Translations under genes and position numbers: made by a program
Shown here: positions 43,777-56,618 of the stretch, one piece after another
How the letters are laid out: every line of letters begins with the position of its first letter
Numbering within the stretch: position 1 is the stretch's first letter
Origin: Falciphora oryzae
Taxonomy: Eukaryota > Ascomycota > Sordariomycetes > Magnaporthales > Magnaporthaceae
Assembly (NCBI GenBank): GCA_000733355.1
Contig: JNVV01000002.1
Coordinates: 201,278-265,277 of the forward strand
DNA length: 64,000 nucleotides
Direction of reading: 5' to 3'
The notes under the pieces: model-generated
The model's input: only the letters and a program-made list of their open reading frames with translations
What the model was told of the DNA's origin: nothing
Databases searched by the model: none

Positions 43777-45736
43777 CTACAGCTTGGAGCCCTGCGCCCG
43801 CCTCTTCTCCTTCTCCCTGTCGCGCAGCAGCCTGCGCAGGATCTTGCCGCTGGGGCTCTTGGGGATCTCGTCAACGAATTCAACGCCGCCCTTGAGCCAC
43901 TTGTACGGCGCCTTGTGCTCCTCGACGTGCTTCTCGATGGCCTTTACCACCTTGGCCTCGTCCCCCTCCGCCTTGGCCGCCGCGGACCGCACCACAAACG
44001 CCTTGGGCACCTCGCCGGCGCGTTCGTCGGGGACCTGGATCACGCTGCAGTCCTCGACGAAGGCGTGGGTCAGGAGGTGGGCCTCGAGCTCGGCGGGGGC
44101 GACCTGGTGGCCCTTGACCTTGATGAGCTCCTTGATGCGGTCGAGGATGACGAGGTGCTCGTTGCCGGCGGGCGAGAGCGTCACGAGCACCTCGTCGCCC
44201 GTGCGGATCCAGCGGCCGTCGTCGTGGTAAACGAACGTCTCGGCCGTCGCCTTTTCGTTGTTGAGGTAGCCCAGCGTCACCGACGGCGACTGCACGTGCA
44301 GCTCGCCGGGCGTGTCGAGCGTCGTCACCTCCTTGCCGTGCTCGTCGATCAGCTTGGCCTTGGTGACAGGGAGGAGCGAGCCCGACGACTTGGTCAGGAT
44401 GTCGAGCTCACTCGTGCCGCAGACCACGGTTGCCGTCTCGGTCATGCCTGGTTTCCGGGATGTTAGCAGGGGAATTATTACCGTCAGGCTTGTCGGGAAT
44501 GCTCACCGTATCCCTGGGTGATCAGCCACTTCGGGTAGATGCTCTTCAGATTCGCGACCGTTTCCTCACCCAACGGTGCAGCGCCAGAGAAGACGCATCG
44601 CACGCAGCTCAGGTCGTACTTCTTGCACTTGTCGGCATTTCTTGTGAGCTGAATAATAATTGGCGGAACCTGGCAGGAAAAAAAAAACGGTAAGTAAGGG
44701 GCCGCTTTCGCGAGAGTGAAAGGGCAACATACGACGTAAAGCTGCGAGATCCTAAAACGCTGGATCGCCTCGAGGAAGGAGCCGAGCTCAAACTTGGGCA
44801 GCGTAATGACGCCATCCCCACGGTACGTGCCGGCGTGCACAATGACGACGAGGGCGTAGATGTGGCTGAAGGGCAGCAGGCCCAGCGTCGCCTGGGGGCC
44901 GACCCCATTCTTCTTTGCCGCAACGCCGTCGTGCACCGTGAACTGCATCACGTTGGCAATGACGTTGTGGTGCGAAATCATGACGGCCTTGGGCAGGCCC
45001 GACGTCCCGCTCGAGAAGCACAGGAACGCGGGCTGGCGCGCCCCCTGGCCCTTGGGCCAGGCCACGCGCTCCAGCTCGGGCAGACAGCCGCCCTCCTCGA
45101 CCAGGTCGTCGACGGTGGCCAGGGGCGGCTTGCCGCCTGCGGGCTGCGCCGGGCCCGGCATCCACATGACGAAGACGCGGTCGCGCGCGATGCCCGCGGC
45201 CTCGGCGGCGGCGATGGCGGTGTCCAGCAGGGGGACGCAAGTGACGAGGGCCTTTGCGCCGGACGCGGTCAGCTGGTGGGTCAGCTCGGGGACCGAGTAG
45301 GCGGCGTTAGCCGGGGTGGCGATGCCGTCGAGGCGGTGGACGGCGTGCAGGACGGAGCGGTAGTCGACGGCGTTGACCGAGAAGACGGCGACGACCTTGT
45401 CCCAGGCGGTGCCCTCGCGGGGGCGCCAGCCCAGGCGCTTGCCCAGGGCGCGGGCGATGCGGTCGGTCCGCTGCGACGCCTCGGCGTTGGTGTACGTCTT
45501 GCCGGTCAGGCCGCAGGTGAAGGGGTTCTGGCTCTTGGAGACGGGGACGCGGCCATACTGCTCGTTGGTCATGAACTCCTCGATGGTGACGCTGTCTGGG
45601 GGGTCTGTGTTGGGTTGCGGACAGGCAGTGTAACCCAATTATCAGCCACCGGCCTTGGCCACATTGCGCGTTGATGCCGACGCCATCACTTACCAAAGGG
45701 CAGCTGCGGCACCCAGGCTGGCGGATAGAAGACCAT
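43777..45736 (-). CDS. 4-coumarate-CoA-ligase-like acyl-CoA synthetase, peroxisomal (PTS1 SKL)
   Basis: Four minus-strand exons, 45694-45736, 44733-45604, 44507-44669 and 43777-44447, give 582 residues. ANL-superfamily motifs: LCFSSGTSGLPKAVMISHHN (P-loop, about 207-226), YGMTETATV across the third intron, GRWIRTGDEVL, and PKSPSGKILRRLLRD with the catalytic lysine (about 561). The protein ends in SKL, a canonical type 1 peroxisomal targeting signal. By family it activates a carboxylic acid to the acyl-AMP and then the CoA thioester; fungal members act on phenylpropanoids, medium-chain acids or precursors of secondary metabolites inside peroxisomes. The substrate cannot be read from sequence. 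The short first exon (MVFYPPAWVPQLPF) matches the usual N-terminus of this subgroup. No linked beta-oxidation gene is nearby. Confidence 0.93.
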
Positions 45737-47343
45737 TGCGGCGGTTGGCAGAGACTCTGAGACAGGCTTCCCCGGGATTCAGCGTCACAGGACTAGGTTG
45801 TTGAGTCGTGAGAACTCTCCCAAGATCTCCAAGGGCTTATTTCAACGTCCTATGTTGGCTTCATGTTCGATGTTTTTGTGAGTAACCGAGTTGAGACTAG
45901 CGTCCTGCGATTCAATCCGCCTTTCGGAGTGCAGGCTAGCGCGTGGAGGCTGGTGGTCTACTCACCAGCCAGTGCTTCAGCTGTTGTCGTGTCGATTGGG
46001 GAGAGGGAGATAGCTTGGCAGACAACAAAAAGGGCGGCTGCCGGGTGAGCCGCGCGCGAATCACAGATCGAACAGCTTTCACAATTGGAGCTTCACCAGG
46101 AAAACAAAAAGGATAGGGTGGATGGTTGAACAGCCGTCACTCAGGGAAGCAACGGGCTGGGTATTGAATGGCCAAGCAACGGGGCCAATCCGGGGGGCAC
46201 CCCAGCAGATCATGTCGTTAGTGGACTCGGCTTGGCTCTCGGCTCGCTTCCACAAAACGGCAACCTCAGGGATTGCGACGCTGGGTCATGGCTGTGTTGA
46301 GATTGAGTGTGTTGCGCTCTGCAGGCTGCTGCACCTCCATCTTGGATCCTTCGAATCTCACTCTCCGTCTTTTGAGCGTTGCAGCTCGCATTAACGGGCA
46401 CCGATTTCTTGTGTTATCCCGAGACCAGTGACGAATCAACTTGCCGAGGCTAATTGATCCCACCAGACGCAATCCCCACTGGGCGTTGGCTTGGCCGAGC
46501 GGGAAAATATGGGGTTGTCCAGCCCCACAGCTTGTTTGGAAATTCGCTGAATGCTGTGAGGAAGACCAAGGAATTGTCACGAACATGATTCAAGAGCGTC
46601 ATCTTCCCTGCGATTTCGACAGCTTCAATCGTCTTTTGTGCATCATCACCAATAGCCTCGGATGGAGCGGACTGTGTTGGACAGGCCCCCCCCCCCTATC
46701 CCCAGGAAATCTATTATGGGTCAAACCACGGTGTGTTATTGTGAGCTGAAGGTCCGATTTGCAAAGAAAAACGCGGCTTAGCTACAAGGTTTATGGCGTA
46801 CCTTACCGTTTAAAAACTTCTATCGATACTTGGGTTCAGGGCAAAGTTTGGTGGGCATGTAAGTACCACGAAAATGAACAATCTAGTTGGTTGATTCAGG
46901 TGCTCAACAGCACTCAAGGGGATGCGCATGCGTGTCCTGAGGAAGCCTCTATCTCCTCGTCCCACCCAAGCTGCAATTAATCCTTCAAACTATGATCCAA
47001 CGTGCTCCAGATGATTGCCTCAAGGCAGCCGTCATGTTATTCACTTCACAAACCCGAAATATGACTCCAAGAAGAAAAGAATAAAGCCGTTCCTTTCCTT
47101 TTGTACGGTCTAGAACTTCGCGTTGGAGAGTCCCCTCTCCAGCCGCCCTCTGCTCTTCCCTAGTTTACTATGCCATGCAATACTGGGTCAATTAAACTTC
47201 ACGACTGCAGCTTCAACCACGCTTCTGGACGTGGTGGCTCATAGGCTTTGAGCATTTGCGGCTTTCTGCCTGGAAACGTTCCCCTAGCTGGTCTATTGAA
47301 GCATTGGCGACTTGTAAACTCGGCAGCAAAATCAATCCAGCGG
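45737..47343. other. Intergenic region, no gene recognised
   Basis: About 1.6 kb between the divergent CoA ligase gene (-) and the dead AlkB-like gene (+). No reading frame in it carries family motifs. Confidence 0.5.
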
Positions 47344-50056
47344 ATGGCGTCCGCTGGTTCTGTACCAACCATTCATAGTAATGATGGCATCAGGACCCCT
47401 GATCATCTCCCCTCTTCCCTTTCTTCGCCCCTTTTTTCCCCCCTTTCTTCTCCTCCGTCTTCACCTCCCGTATCTACACCATCCTCCAAAAGATCAAGAT
47501 GTATCGAGGACGAAGAAACAACAGATGTTGCACACGTGAAACCCACAAAGAGGCAGAGGCTATCCAGCCCGGATGACCGGCGGACACCCAAGCACGGCCT
47601 TCCCCACGGCTCCAACAACTGCCAGGCCTTCTGCGACGCCCACCCCATGTACAAGGCCCACCAGTCGTCCATCTACCGCAGGGACGGCATGTCAAGGGCT
47701 TCCTCATCGCCGACAAGTCGCCCCTGAGGGACTCGGTCGGGGCGCAGGCCGTCATCACCATGGCACCCGGCGGCAAGCGCAAAGGTGAGAAGCGGGACGA
47801 CGTCTTTGTGCGCTCCGTCGACCAGACCGAGGAGGACACCTGGGCCAAGGACCTGATGGGCACCATGGAGGCCAGGAGCCTGGTCCTCCTGGTCCTGGGC
47901 AAGCAGCACGAGTTCTTGCGGACTATCTACGCCGGGGAGGAGCTCTGGGAATACCAGCCATGGACTTTTTCTACACCACCGGCGTCGCCCTCGAGAAGGG
48001 ACGGTACGCCCGCCCTGGAGAGGTCTGCGGTGCCGGCCAAGAACTTCGCGACCTGCGCGTCTTCTCGGTGAGGTTCGAAAAAGTCGACCTGGACACCCCC
48101 TCGTGGTGATACCCGGCCGACCGGGCCGAGGGCGACGTGCTAGGCTACGCGCGGCCGGGCCAGCACGAGACGGTTTCACGCGCGTATCCTGTCTGCGGCG
48201 CCGTCTCGGAGCAGATCTACCTGGACTGCTGGACCTGCCGGAACGCCGAGTGCGAGGCCTTCTTCAGTCCCCCGCCCGGCCTCGAAGTGGACCAGCTGAC
48301 CTATCACCCGGACTTCCTGCGCAAGAGGTGGCCAAGGACCAGCGCCACGGCGCCGCCGCCCTCATCGGGTGTCGCTGCGGTAGAAACTGGAGGACAGGAG
48401 GCGATGGTGGCTGCTGCGAGGGACCAGCACGCCCCATACCCGGCAACGATCACGCTGCCCCTGACGCACCAGATCCCGGATCTGGACGCCGTGGCCGGCG
48501 TGTCCGGATCCGAGCGGGCCTTCCGCGTCGGCATCGTGTGCCAGGGGTGCGGGCGGTGCCTGAAGCGCGTCTACTGGGACCGGTGGCAGTGCGACGACTG
48601 CGGCTTCGTCCGCCGCGCTACCCCGCTCCCGTACCCGCTGGCGCCGGCGAGGGGCGAGAACGCCAGGATCCCCGCGGCATTACGGAAGCACGGCGAGATG
48701 GTACTGACGGACGACGTCGTTGTAAAGCCTGTGGACTGCTTTCCAGCGAGCGTGGGACGTCACGGCCTGTCGGTGTACCTGCTCAAGGCGCCCTCCTCGG
48801 GAGGCCAGATAATAGGCGGCGTGGTGGTGCTTCGTCCCGGGGCTGAGATTCTTGGGGAGCGGTACGGGCTGGACGAGCTGTTCCGGGAGCTGGGCGTCAC
48901 CCCTGAGCTCCAGCTTCAGAGGAACGTCGCCAAGAGTAGCGGACGTTAGTTCCGGGCTGGTTGCGTAGCCCTCGGTCCTTTGATGCTAATAGTTTCTGGA
49001 ACCTCATTTGTTGTCGTATCTAGGCGTACTGACGTGCTCTCTTTAGTCACGGTTGAGCACCTTACTCGACACTTTGCAGGGAACTTTGTAAGCATCCTTT
49101 TCCCTCTTACATGACGGGCTTTCATCCCTGGAACGACCGAAAATGATTGTTTATGACAGCCTTGAGCCGGCAGGGAGCACCGTACAAGTTCTGGGTCAGC
49201 GTCCAATCAAAGGGCTTCAAAGAGGGGCCAGACGTCATACTCAAGGGCCTCCAAAGGCTCACCTTGGCCGGCCGGGTGGCCGTGGAGGCGAAGCACGCCG
49301 GCAGACCCAGAGGCGCCATCCCCTCCCGCCTGTCTACCATCGCCCCCAGCGAGTGCCGCGCCCTCCATCCCGCCTTCGCCGCCAACAGATGCCGAGGAAT
49401 TCAAGCCGTTCAACGAGCTCATGACGATGGGCTACACGGAGGCCGACAAGATCAACTCCCACGACGACGGCGAGAAGGACCTCGGCCCCACCGTCGCCAC
49501 CCTGTCCCTGGGCTCGCCCTGCGTCATGAAGTCCTGCCTGCACAACAACCCGACCAGGGGCCTGCCTGGTGGCGGCGGTGGTGGTGTCAACGAGCGAAGC
49601 AGGGTGGAGAAGGGCAAGAAGGCCGTGCTTATCCCGCTCCGCCATGGGGACATGGTCATGCACGACTAGGGTCTGCAGCGGCATTTCCTGGTATGTCTGC
49701 CATTCGCCAAAATCGCGAATACTTCCGAAATCTGGCTGGTAATAATGATCGCCTTTATTCGGCAGCACGGAAGTCACGCCATACGGAAAGAGGCGGGACG
49801 CAATGACCAGCCGCCTGATCAAGACAGACCTCATGAGTGAGGAGGAAAAGCCCGATATTGAGATCAAGGGCCGCATCCCGAGCGAGCGAGTAGATTCGCC
49901 TATGATGGTGGCATTTTGCCGCCGCTGCCAGATTTTGACAACAGCGACGGTGATGCGGCCATCAGTCTAGAAAGGGTTGTAGAGGACGTATTGGGCTGGG
50001 TTGTAGACATGGCCTGCGGCGATATCGGTGGTGAATCCGCGGTGACGACAGTTTAG
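47344..50056 (+). pseudogene. Decayed AlkB-like 2-oxoglutarate/Fe(II) oxygenase of the fungal long form
   Basis: Ordered family blocks are spread over three frames. A Ser/Pro-rich start at 47344 and PKHGLPHGSNNCQAFCDAHP lead to GFLIADKSPLRDSVGAQAVIT (from about 47690, shifted), DFFYTTGVALEKGRY and RVFSVRFEKVDLDTPSW (from about 47960, shifted again). Then come YLDCWTCRNAECEAFF and CQGCGRCLKRVYWDRWQCDDCGF, a Cys-rich zinc-binding-like part. Next, EHLTRHFAGNF, GAPYKFWVSVQSKGF, NSHDDGEKDLGPTVATLSLG (HxD iron ligands), RHGDMVMH and VTPYGKRRDAMTSR. Lesions: frame changes near 47688, 47961 and 49902, an in-frame TGA at 48107 and a TAG at 49667. Several gaps look like preserved introns (about 48947-49037, 49089-49156, 49692-49770). 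Function once: oxidative demethylation or hydroxylation. Now probably non-functional. Confidence 0.82.
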
Positions 50057-50307
50057 TGCTGCTTTCCGGTTTGATCTTTTGGCTGATAGGTGTCAGCAAT
50101 CCCGCCTTTCTTGACAAGATTTGAGGACCGTAACTTGTTCAAACCGGGGCATTTTCTACACAGACAAGCCCTGCCTTGATAAACTGGAGATGTCGCTTGA
50201 ACCGTCTATCTAGAGCTTCTTCTAGCACGCTTGTGATTTCTATTTTACAATTATGCAGTCAGTGGCATCCCAGCCGGGGTCGGCCCGTTGGCAGTCGACC
50301 ACCATCT

Positions 50308-51686
50308 TCAGCTCCCCGGCGCCTTGCCGCCCGAGACGAGCAGAACGACGCTCCCGAACTGCCTCCGCAGGTCCTCCTTCTCAACATCATGGGTGTCCTC
50401 AACCTCGCCCCACCTGCCCGTCTGCCAGCGCACCTCGACGCTGACAGCAGCCGCCGCCTCCTCGACCCCAAACTCATCCTCCTCCACATCCTCCACAGCC
50501 CTAGTCTCAAGCCCAGCCTCGCTCCACCGCGCAACAAGCCGCGCCGCGACCAGGACCGACTTGCCGGCCAGCGTGGCGCGCTCGACGCCCGCCAGATCAA
50601 ACGCGTCAAGACCAGCCAGCCAGGCGCGCACCGCCTCTTGCACGGCCGCGTCCTGCGGTGTGGGCAGCATGCCGCCGCCGTCGAGCGCGGGGCGCAGCTT
50701 GATTGCCTCTCCGCCGGCCCAAATGCGGGTCTCCAGGTGCTCCATAATGGGCCTGGCCGCCTGCTCCTGCAGCATCCGCAGCGTCGTCTCCCCCTCCGCC
50801 ACATCGATGCCCACCTGGTCCGGGGGCGCCCAGCAGAGCAGGCCGTCAGTGTCGAGGTAGCGCATGACTGTGTTTACCGCCGCAGCACGGATCGGCGCCA
50901 TGCCGTTGCCATCTCCGCTTTTTGCCCCGTGCGCCGCGTCGTCGTCGCGTATGTCAAAGGCGCGGCAGGCCAGGCTCGTCAGCGGCACCATGTGCTGCTT
51001 GGCCGCCTGCTGCACCGACTCGATCTGGTCCCACTCGTTGGCGAGCGCGTACGCCAGCTGCGGCTTGGTGGCGGGGACCCGGACGACCTCCTTGGTGGTT
51101 GGGTGCCGCAGGGGCCTGGTGTCGAGGTGGACTTCCCACGAGCCTATGTTCCCGGGTAGTCAGTATGAGGGCGGGCATTGGTGGGCAGGTAAAGTGGGTA
51201 AAGGGTGGAATGCAGTGGCTCACCATCAACCTCGAGCACATGGACCTCCTTCCAGAACCGCTTCTGCAGGCCCTTAACCTTTTGCAGCTGCGCCAGCGAC
51301 GTGACCCCCGCGGCCTTCACGTCCCGCGCCGCCTTGAGGATGACGGCCTGGCGCCTCCTCTTATGGACCACGCGCGCGTCCTCTGCGCTGCTCCTGGTGC
51401 TCTCGGTGGTAGCGGCCGGCGTCGGCGGCTTCGGGTTGTTGGTCTCGGTGGCGGCGGCGGCGGCGGCGTTGTCTTCGCGGAAGGCCGGGTCCGTTGCGAC
51501 GGGCGGGCCGGGCGGCGGGCCGTTGCCCTGCAGCGGCGTCACGACGGCGGCGTTGCGGGAGGTGCCGTGTATGAGGCGTGATAACCTGGCGGGCGCGGTG
51601 GGCACGGCGGACGTTGGTGTTGGCGTCGCTGCTGCTGATGCTATGCGACGGGTGCCGGCGAGGACCAGCCGTGCGGGGGGCGGCAT
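50308..51686 (-). CDS. atp12: ATP synthase F1 assembly chaperone Atp12 (mitochondrial)
   Basis: Two minus-strand exons, 51224-51686 and 50308-51143, give 432 residues. The N-terminal 45 residues are Arg/Ala/Ser-rich without acids, a mitochondrial presequence, followed by a Pro/Ala/Thr linker. KGLQKRFWKEVHVLEVDGSWEVHLDTRPLRHP spans the single intron (shown in part: VDGSWEVHLDTRPLRHP), with PQLAYALANEWDQI, HMVPLTSLACRAFD and RYLDTDGLLCWAP as further ATP12/ATPAF2 signatures. By family it binds free F1 alpha subunits in the matrix and prevents their aggregation during F1-ATPase assembly. A methionine 23 codons upstream (51755) is in frame, but the 51686 ATG starts the better presequence. The C-terminus is longer and more acidic than in yeast. 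Confidence 0.94.
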
Positions 51687-52842
51687 CTTTGCTCGAGGTT
51701 TGTGGTTCCACTGGCGGGGATAAGTGAGGGGAGAAAAAGGGGCAAATGCAATCAATGATATACGTCACGTAAGGCAATATGTGTTGTATGCCGGCCGAAG
51801 CTGGCTAATAGCTCTGCTGAGGGTTGAGACCGTATGGAAACGGTCGAGCATCCTTCAATCTCTCGATCAGATCGTAAATTTTGAGCTCTGCCCTCAATCG
51901 CCAGGTCGCAGTGCAGGGATGCAGCTGCGGGCCTGCTGTGGGTGCACGGAAGTTGCCGTTGTAGAAAGCAGGGGTTCCCCGTACACAGAGATGGCGGCCC
52001 CTTGATGACATCACCCAATCGCCAGCATTTCTCTGTGGGCATCAGCAGCACTAATAGACACCTCGCCTCTATGTGTGGTATTAAGGAGGGTGGAAAGCAT
52101 ATGCCGAACCTAACTGATAATGACATTCCTAGCTTGGTAGAGAATTTTACATGGATACAGTTAGGTATGTGCTTGCTGCGTACAGGATGATGGAATTTGA
52201 CAAACAGAGATGGCGAATATCTAACCTATGACAGGATTGGGTAAAATGGTAAAATGATAGAATATCTTGAACAAGTCCGCCGTCGTCTGCTGAAAAGAAC
52301 AAATGGCTAGAAGTAATTTGTGATCAAAAAGAAGACGAACAAGACAAGGGAAAGAATGGAAAGTTGCCGTTGCCTCAGTCTATGTCAGTGAATGCTCTTT
52401 CGACAAATGAGAAGAAAAAGGTGAATAAAAAGTTAGTGGTAAATGCCAGGCTTCCTCTCCACCCACAGACAGTATCAGCATCCATTAAGACCCGGACCAA
52501 CTCACAAACACCAGCTAGACAAGTCCCATATTCCTGCTCCTCACTTCTCATCGGACACGTACTGCCTCGAGAAAAATGCCCCTTTGTCTGTTTCTCTGTC
52601 GGATGAGAGAATGCCCGAGCGGCGAAACCGAAAATATGGGAGATAAAAGAATATGAAGACCCAAGTTGAAAGGATGAAAAAAAGAAGAATATCATGCAGA
52701 CTTGGGCATACAAATACAGCAAGCGTCCAGGGGAAAGCTCAGCAAAAAAGATAGTCTATGTCAAAGAAACAGTCACAAAAGAAAGCTGGTGATTTTGATC
52801 CCTTGTCCCATATTCACCCCTCATCTGAATCATCCCACCCAC
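51687..52842. other. Intergenic region between atp12 and efr3
   Basis: About 1.15 kb, AT-richer than its surroundings, particularly 52100-52840. No gene or RNA recognised; it contains the efr3 3' UTR and the atp12 promoter. Confidence 0.55.
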
Positions 52843-55800
52843 TCAGTAGGGCGGCCGCGCAACGTTCCCAAGGCTATGCTCTCCGGCCTTGCTGTCAATA
52901 CCGGACAGGAGTGCGTTGAGGTCCAGAGCCGGCACGGGCACCACGTCCTCGCCGAAGCCGCCAGCGCCAAACCCGCCAGCGCTCGTAAACGGTCGATGGT
53001 CGCCTCCACCTCGGCTCTTGATGCTGCGCGTCTTGGCAGGGCGTATCGCGCTATGGTCCTGCGTGACGGGCGGTAGCATCGGCGGCTCCTGCTGCGGCTG
53101 CGGCGACGTCGACGGCCGCGCACCCGCGCCGCGCCCGCCAGTCGGGGGCGGCGACGACGACGATACGCCCTCAGGCAGCGGCGGCACGGGCGGCACCACC
53201 CCGCCACCGTCCTCGTATCCTCCGACGCCGTCAATATACTGGTGGTTGTCGCCGCCGTTTGACCTCGGGCTGCTGTTGGGGCTCGAGGTTTTGCCGTCCC
53301 GCGACTGCGACCGGGATCGGGACTGCGTCCTTGGCGGCGCGCCGCTCGACGTCTGCGGCGGGTTGAACGACACCTCGGACGGCGCGTAGTCGTAGCTGAC
53401 CAGGCTGTCGGTGCTGTCGTCATCGCCGCCGCCACCGCCGCCACCCCCGGCAGCACCGTGGCTCGTGTGTCCACGCTGCAGGTTCGACGCCTGCGCGTGG
53501 CCGGACAGCACCATCTTGAGCTGGTCGACCGACGTGACGCCCCCGCGCGGCGCCGTGCTGCTAGCCGGCGACGGCGTCAGGTTGCTCCTGAGGCTCGACT
53601 TTCGCAGCTTGTCCAGCGCGCCCGCAGGCGCCGCCAGGCCGCCGTTTTGCGGCGCTGGCTGCGACTGCGGTCTGAGGTTGTTCTGGCTGCCTACGGGGGA
53701 CCCGTTGGCCGCGGCCGCGGCCAGCCTGTTGTTCCTCCCCGCCGTGCCTATGGTGCCGGTGCGAGAGCCGTTGAGCGACGCCGACTTGCTGCCCGCCTGC
53801 ACCAGCGCCATCACCAGATCGCGCGTCCACTCAGCGCACATCTGCTCCCTAAACCGCGCCGGCACCTCCCTATCGACCTCCGCCACGGGCGACATGGCCT
53901 GGCCCAAGATCGGGTGCGCAAAGTTGCGCCCGGGCGAGGCCGCAGGGCTGCCCGGCGGGCTCACCATGGTCTCCTGGTAGCCCGAGCAGATGCACTCGAT
54001 GAGCGCGAACCGATCGTCAAACGGAAGCAGCGCCTCGGATTCTATCCTGTGAAGTGGCATCTTGGGCTGGGGCCGTGCCAGACCCGGGGTGCCCACAAGC
54101 TCCAGCAGCGGGGCCGGCACGTGGATGCCCTCGACCCAGAAGTGCTTGCTGCGCCGGCGCGAGATTTCGTTGTGGATCGCCCGGCCGACGATCGAATTCT
54201 CAAAGTCGAACTGGTCCGTCATGAGCCAGAGGTAGCCGTGCACCAGACTGCCCAGGCGGACCTTGCAGATGGGCGTCTCCACATCCTGGATGTCCTCCTG
54301 CAGTCGGAAGATCATGGGCAAGCCGTAGCGGACCGCGTTGATGCCCAGCTGCGACACCAGCTTGGCCAGCAGGATGTGCAGCAGCACTAGGTCGGTCTCG
54401 TAGTCAAGATACTGGAGCGCGTTGTCGTAGACGGCCACGTGGAGCAGGTTGAGGAAGTGCGAGCGGGGCGGCTTGGCCTCCTTGCGCGTCGAGGCGCTGG
54501 ACGCGGCCCTCCTCGCCGGCGCCACGCTGAGCGTGTCCTTGGCCTCTTTGGAAGAGCGGGCCATGTGCCGCGGGTTGGGGGTGCTCTCGTCCTTGGCACG
54601 CAGGTCTCCCTTGGTCGTTTCCCTATCGAGCCAGAGGATGACGGCGTCGGCGTATGCTTTACGCACCTGGCCGTCCGGGTCGCGCAGGAGCCACTGCGTT
54701 CCCTCCCACACCTGGATCGGCACCTTGTTTCTCGCCAGACCGAGGTTGCCCGCCATCTTGGTCCGCGGGTTCGCCACGAGCAGGATCGACTTGATCGCCT
54801 TGAGCGCCGCAGTCTTGGCGACGGTCAGAGAGAAGAGCGAGTCGACATTTGCCTCCTCCGCCAGGTTCGTCAGAGAGCCCGTCTGGCCATCCGCCTTCTC
54901 TCCCTGGGGGGACGAGTTCGCGGGGCTGCCAGACCTTGCGGGACGCAGCCGCAGGAGAATGGCCGAGATCATGTCGGAGATCTGGTCTGCGTAGTAGACG
55001 TGCGTCGCCAGGTCGCCGATCGTCTGCTGGATGCGCCCGAGAAGCTCCTTGCGATGCGAGGCACACAGCTCCGCGGCCGTCGAGGCGGCAATCGTGCCGG
55101 GTGACCTCGGATCCGGCTTGCCCGGGACCAAGTTCTCGGGCTCCCGCGTGCCGCTGGGGTCTCCAGGAAGCTGCACCAGCCGCTTCATGTGCTGCATCAA
55201 GCTCAGCAGCACGTCCATGACGCTCAGCCCGATGAGGTTGACGTCGGAGCGCAGGAGCGCACCCATCATGGCGACCAGGACGATGTGCTGCTGCAGGGTA
55301 TCGTCGGAAAGCGGCATGCGCACCAGCGTGTCCATGGTCGTGACCAGGATCACGTATCTTTCCTGCACCGGAGCCCAACGCGATATGAGGCCAAACATCT
55401 TGATAGCCCATCCGCTATCCCGGCCAGTGCCGGGGTTGGTCTTGACCACCCTCTCCTCCTGGATCACGCGCTCCTCGATGAAGGTCAGCAGCGCCTGCGT
55501 GGCGGCGTGGATCTGCGAGCGGTTCGGGGCGACGAAGATCTGCTTAAGGCAGAACATGGCCAGGACGCCAATGTCCTCCTCGGCGAGCTTGTCGACGTCC
55601 ATGGCCGTGCCGGACAGGGCGATCGGATTCGGGTCGGCATTCCCGGCGGTGTCGGCGGTGCGGACGGTCGCGACGCTCGTCCGGCGCCTGAGCAGCTTCT
55701 CCGTGTCGACCTTCTCCTCAACCTGGGCACGCTGCAGCAGGACCTCGAGGAAGTCCTCGTTGTCGGTCCAAAGGTTCTCCAGGATCATGGGGACGGCCAC

Positions 55801-56618
55801 CTCATACTGGCGGCCAGAGACCGAGGCCAGCGCGTCCGACGACGCCACGCTCCTGATGGCCTCGAGGCCAGTGTTCCGCCACCGCATGGCCACCGGCTTG
55901 CTCGGCTGTGTCTTTCCCGGACTGCTCCGTGTCGAGGCGAGGGAGGCATACTGGCGGACGATGGATTCGTACTGCTTCATGTACGCCTGGTCGGCAGACA
56001 GGGAGGAGGCATCGTGGTTGGCGCAGAAGGCCTCGAAGGTGGGCGTAGACGACTCGACCATGGTGATGTCATTGGACTTGAGCACGAGGTCGAGGATCTT
56101 GAGGACCGAGGTCGCGAAGAGAGGCAGGTCCTTGGGGTTCTTCTCAATCAACGCCTCCAGCATCTGGAGCGTCACCTGCACGTTCCTGTGTCGCCATAGC
56201 TCGATATGTTAGCCAACGTGTCATTGAGGTGGTTCGGTTTATGCCACCCTGCGGTGCTATGCGCAAGCCAGCCCAATAAAGGAGGGTTGTGGACATCTGT
56301 GCTGCAAGCTGCGGAAGCACCGGACTTGCCCGTTTGCTTGCGCCACCAAGGCAAAGGTTAAAGGGGAAGAAGAGAGCACAAGGAAATCAAAAATAAGACG
56401 AACCCGATTCTTGCACGCCAGACATCGCTAGCCGTCTTCTTCTCGAGAAACGAGCCGACCTTTTGGAACTTGGACTTGCGCGACGCGACATAGTAGAGCA
56501 GGTAGCTGAGCTCGCTCGAGTTGGGCTTGACATCGACGGCCCCCTTGGTCGTCCGCGGGTAGCACTTGAGAACGAGGACCTGGTGCTTTGGCCGGCACTT
56601 TTGCTGTAGGGCGTTCAT
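52843..56618 (-). CDS. efr3: Efr3, plasma-membrane anchor of the PI4-kinase (Stt4) complex
   Basis: Two minus-strand exons, 56404-56618 and 52843-56185, separated by a 218-nt intron, give 1185 residues. The start MNALQQKCRPKHQVLVLKCYP, with Cys8 and Cys19 as candidate palmitoylation sites, is characteristic of fungal Efr3. SSELSYLLYYVASRKSKFQKVG and NVQVTLQMLEALIEKNPKDLP follow. The body is an armadillo/HEAT-like helical rod to about residue 800. The last 300 residues are disordered, Ser/Pro/Gly-rich, with a Gly run (VSYDYAPSEV nearby) and Arg/Ser repeats. By family, Efr3 anchors Stt4 and Ypp1 at the plasma membrane to make PI4P patches. The donor (GTTCGT) is weak, but the join restores a conserved RARIGNVQVTLQ. 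Confidence 0.95.

Noticed and set aside
53458..56199. Long plus-strand frames (310, 393 and 336 codons) over efr3
   Set aside because: They overlap each other and the conserved Efr3 coding strand; no motifs.
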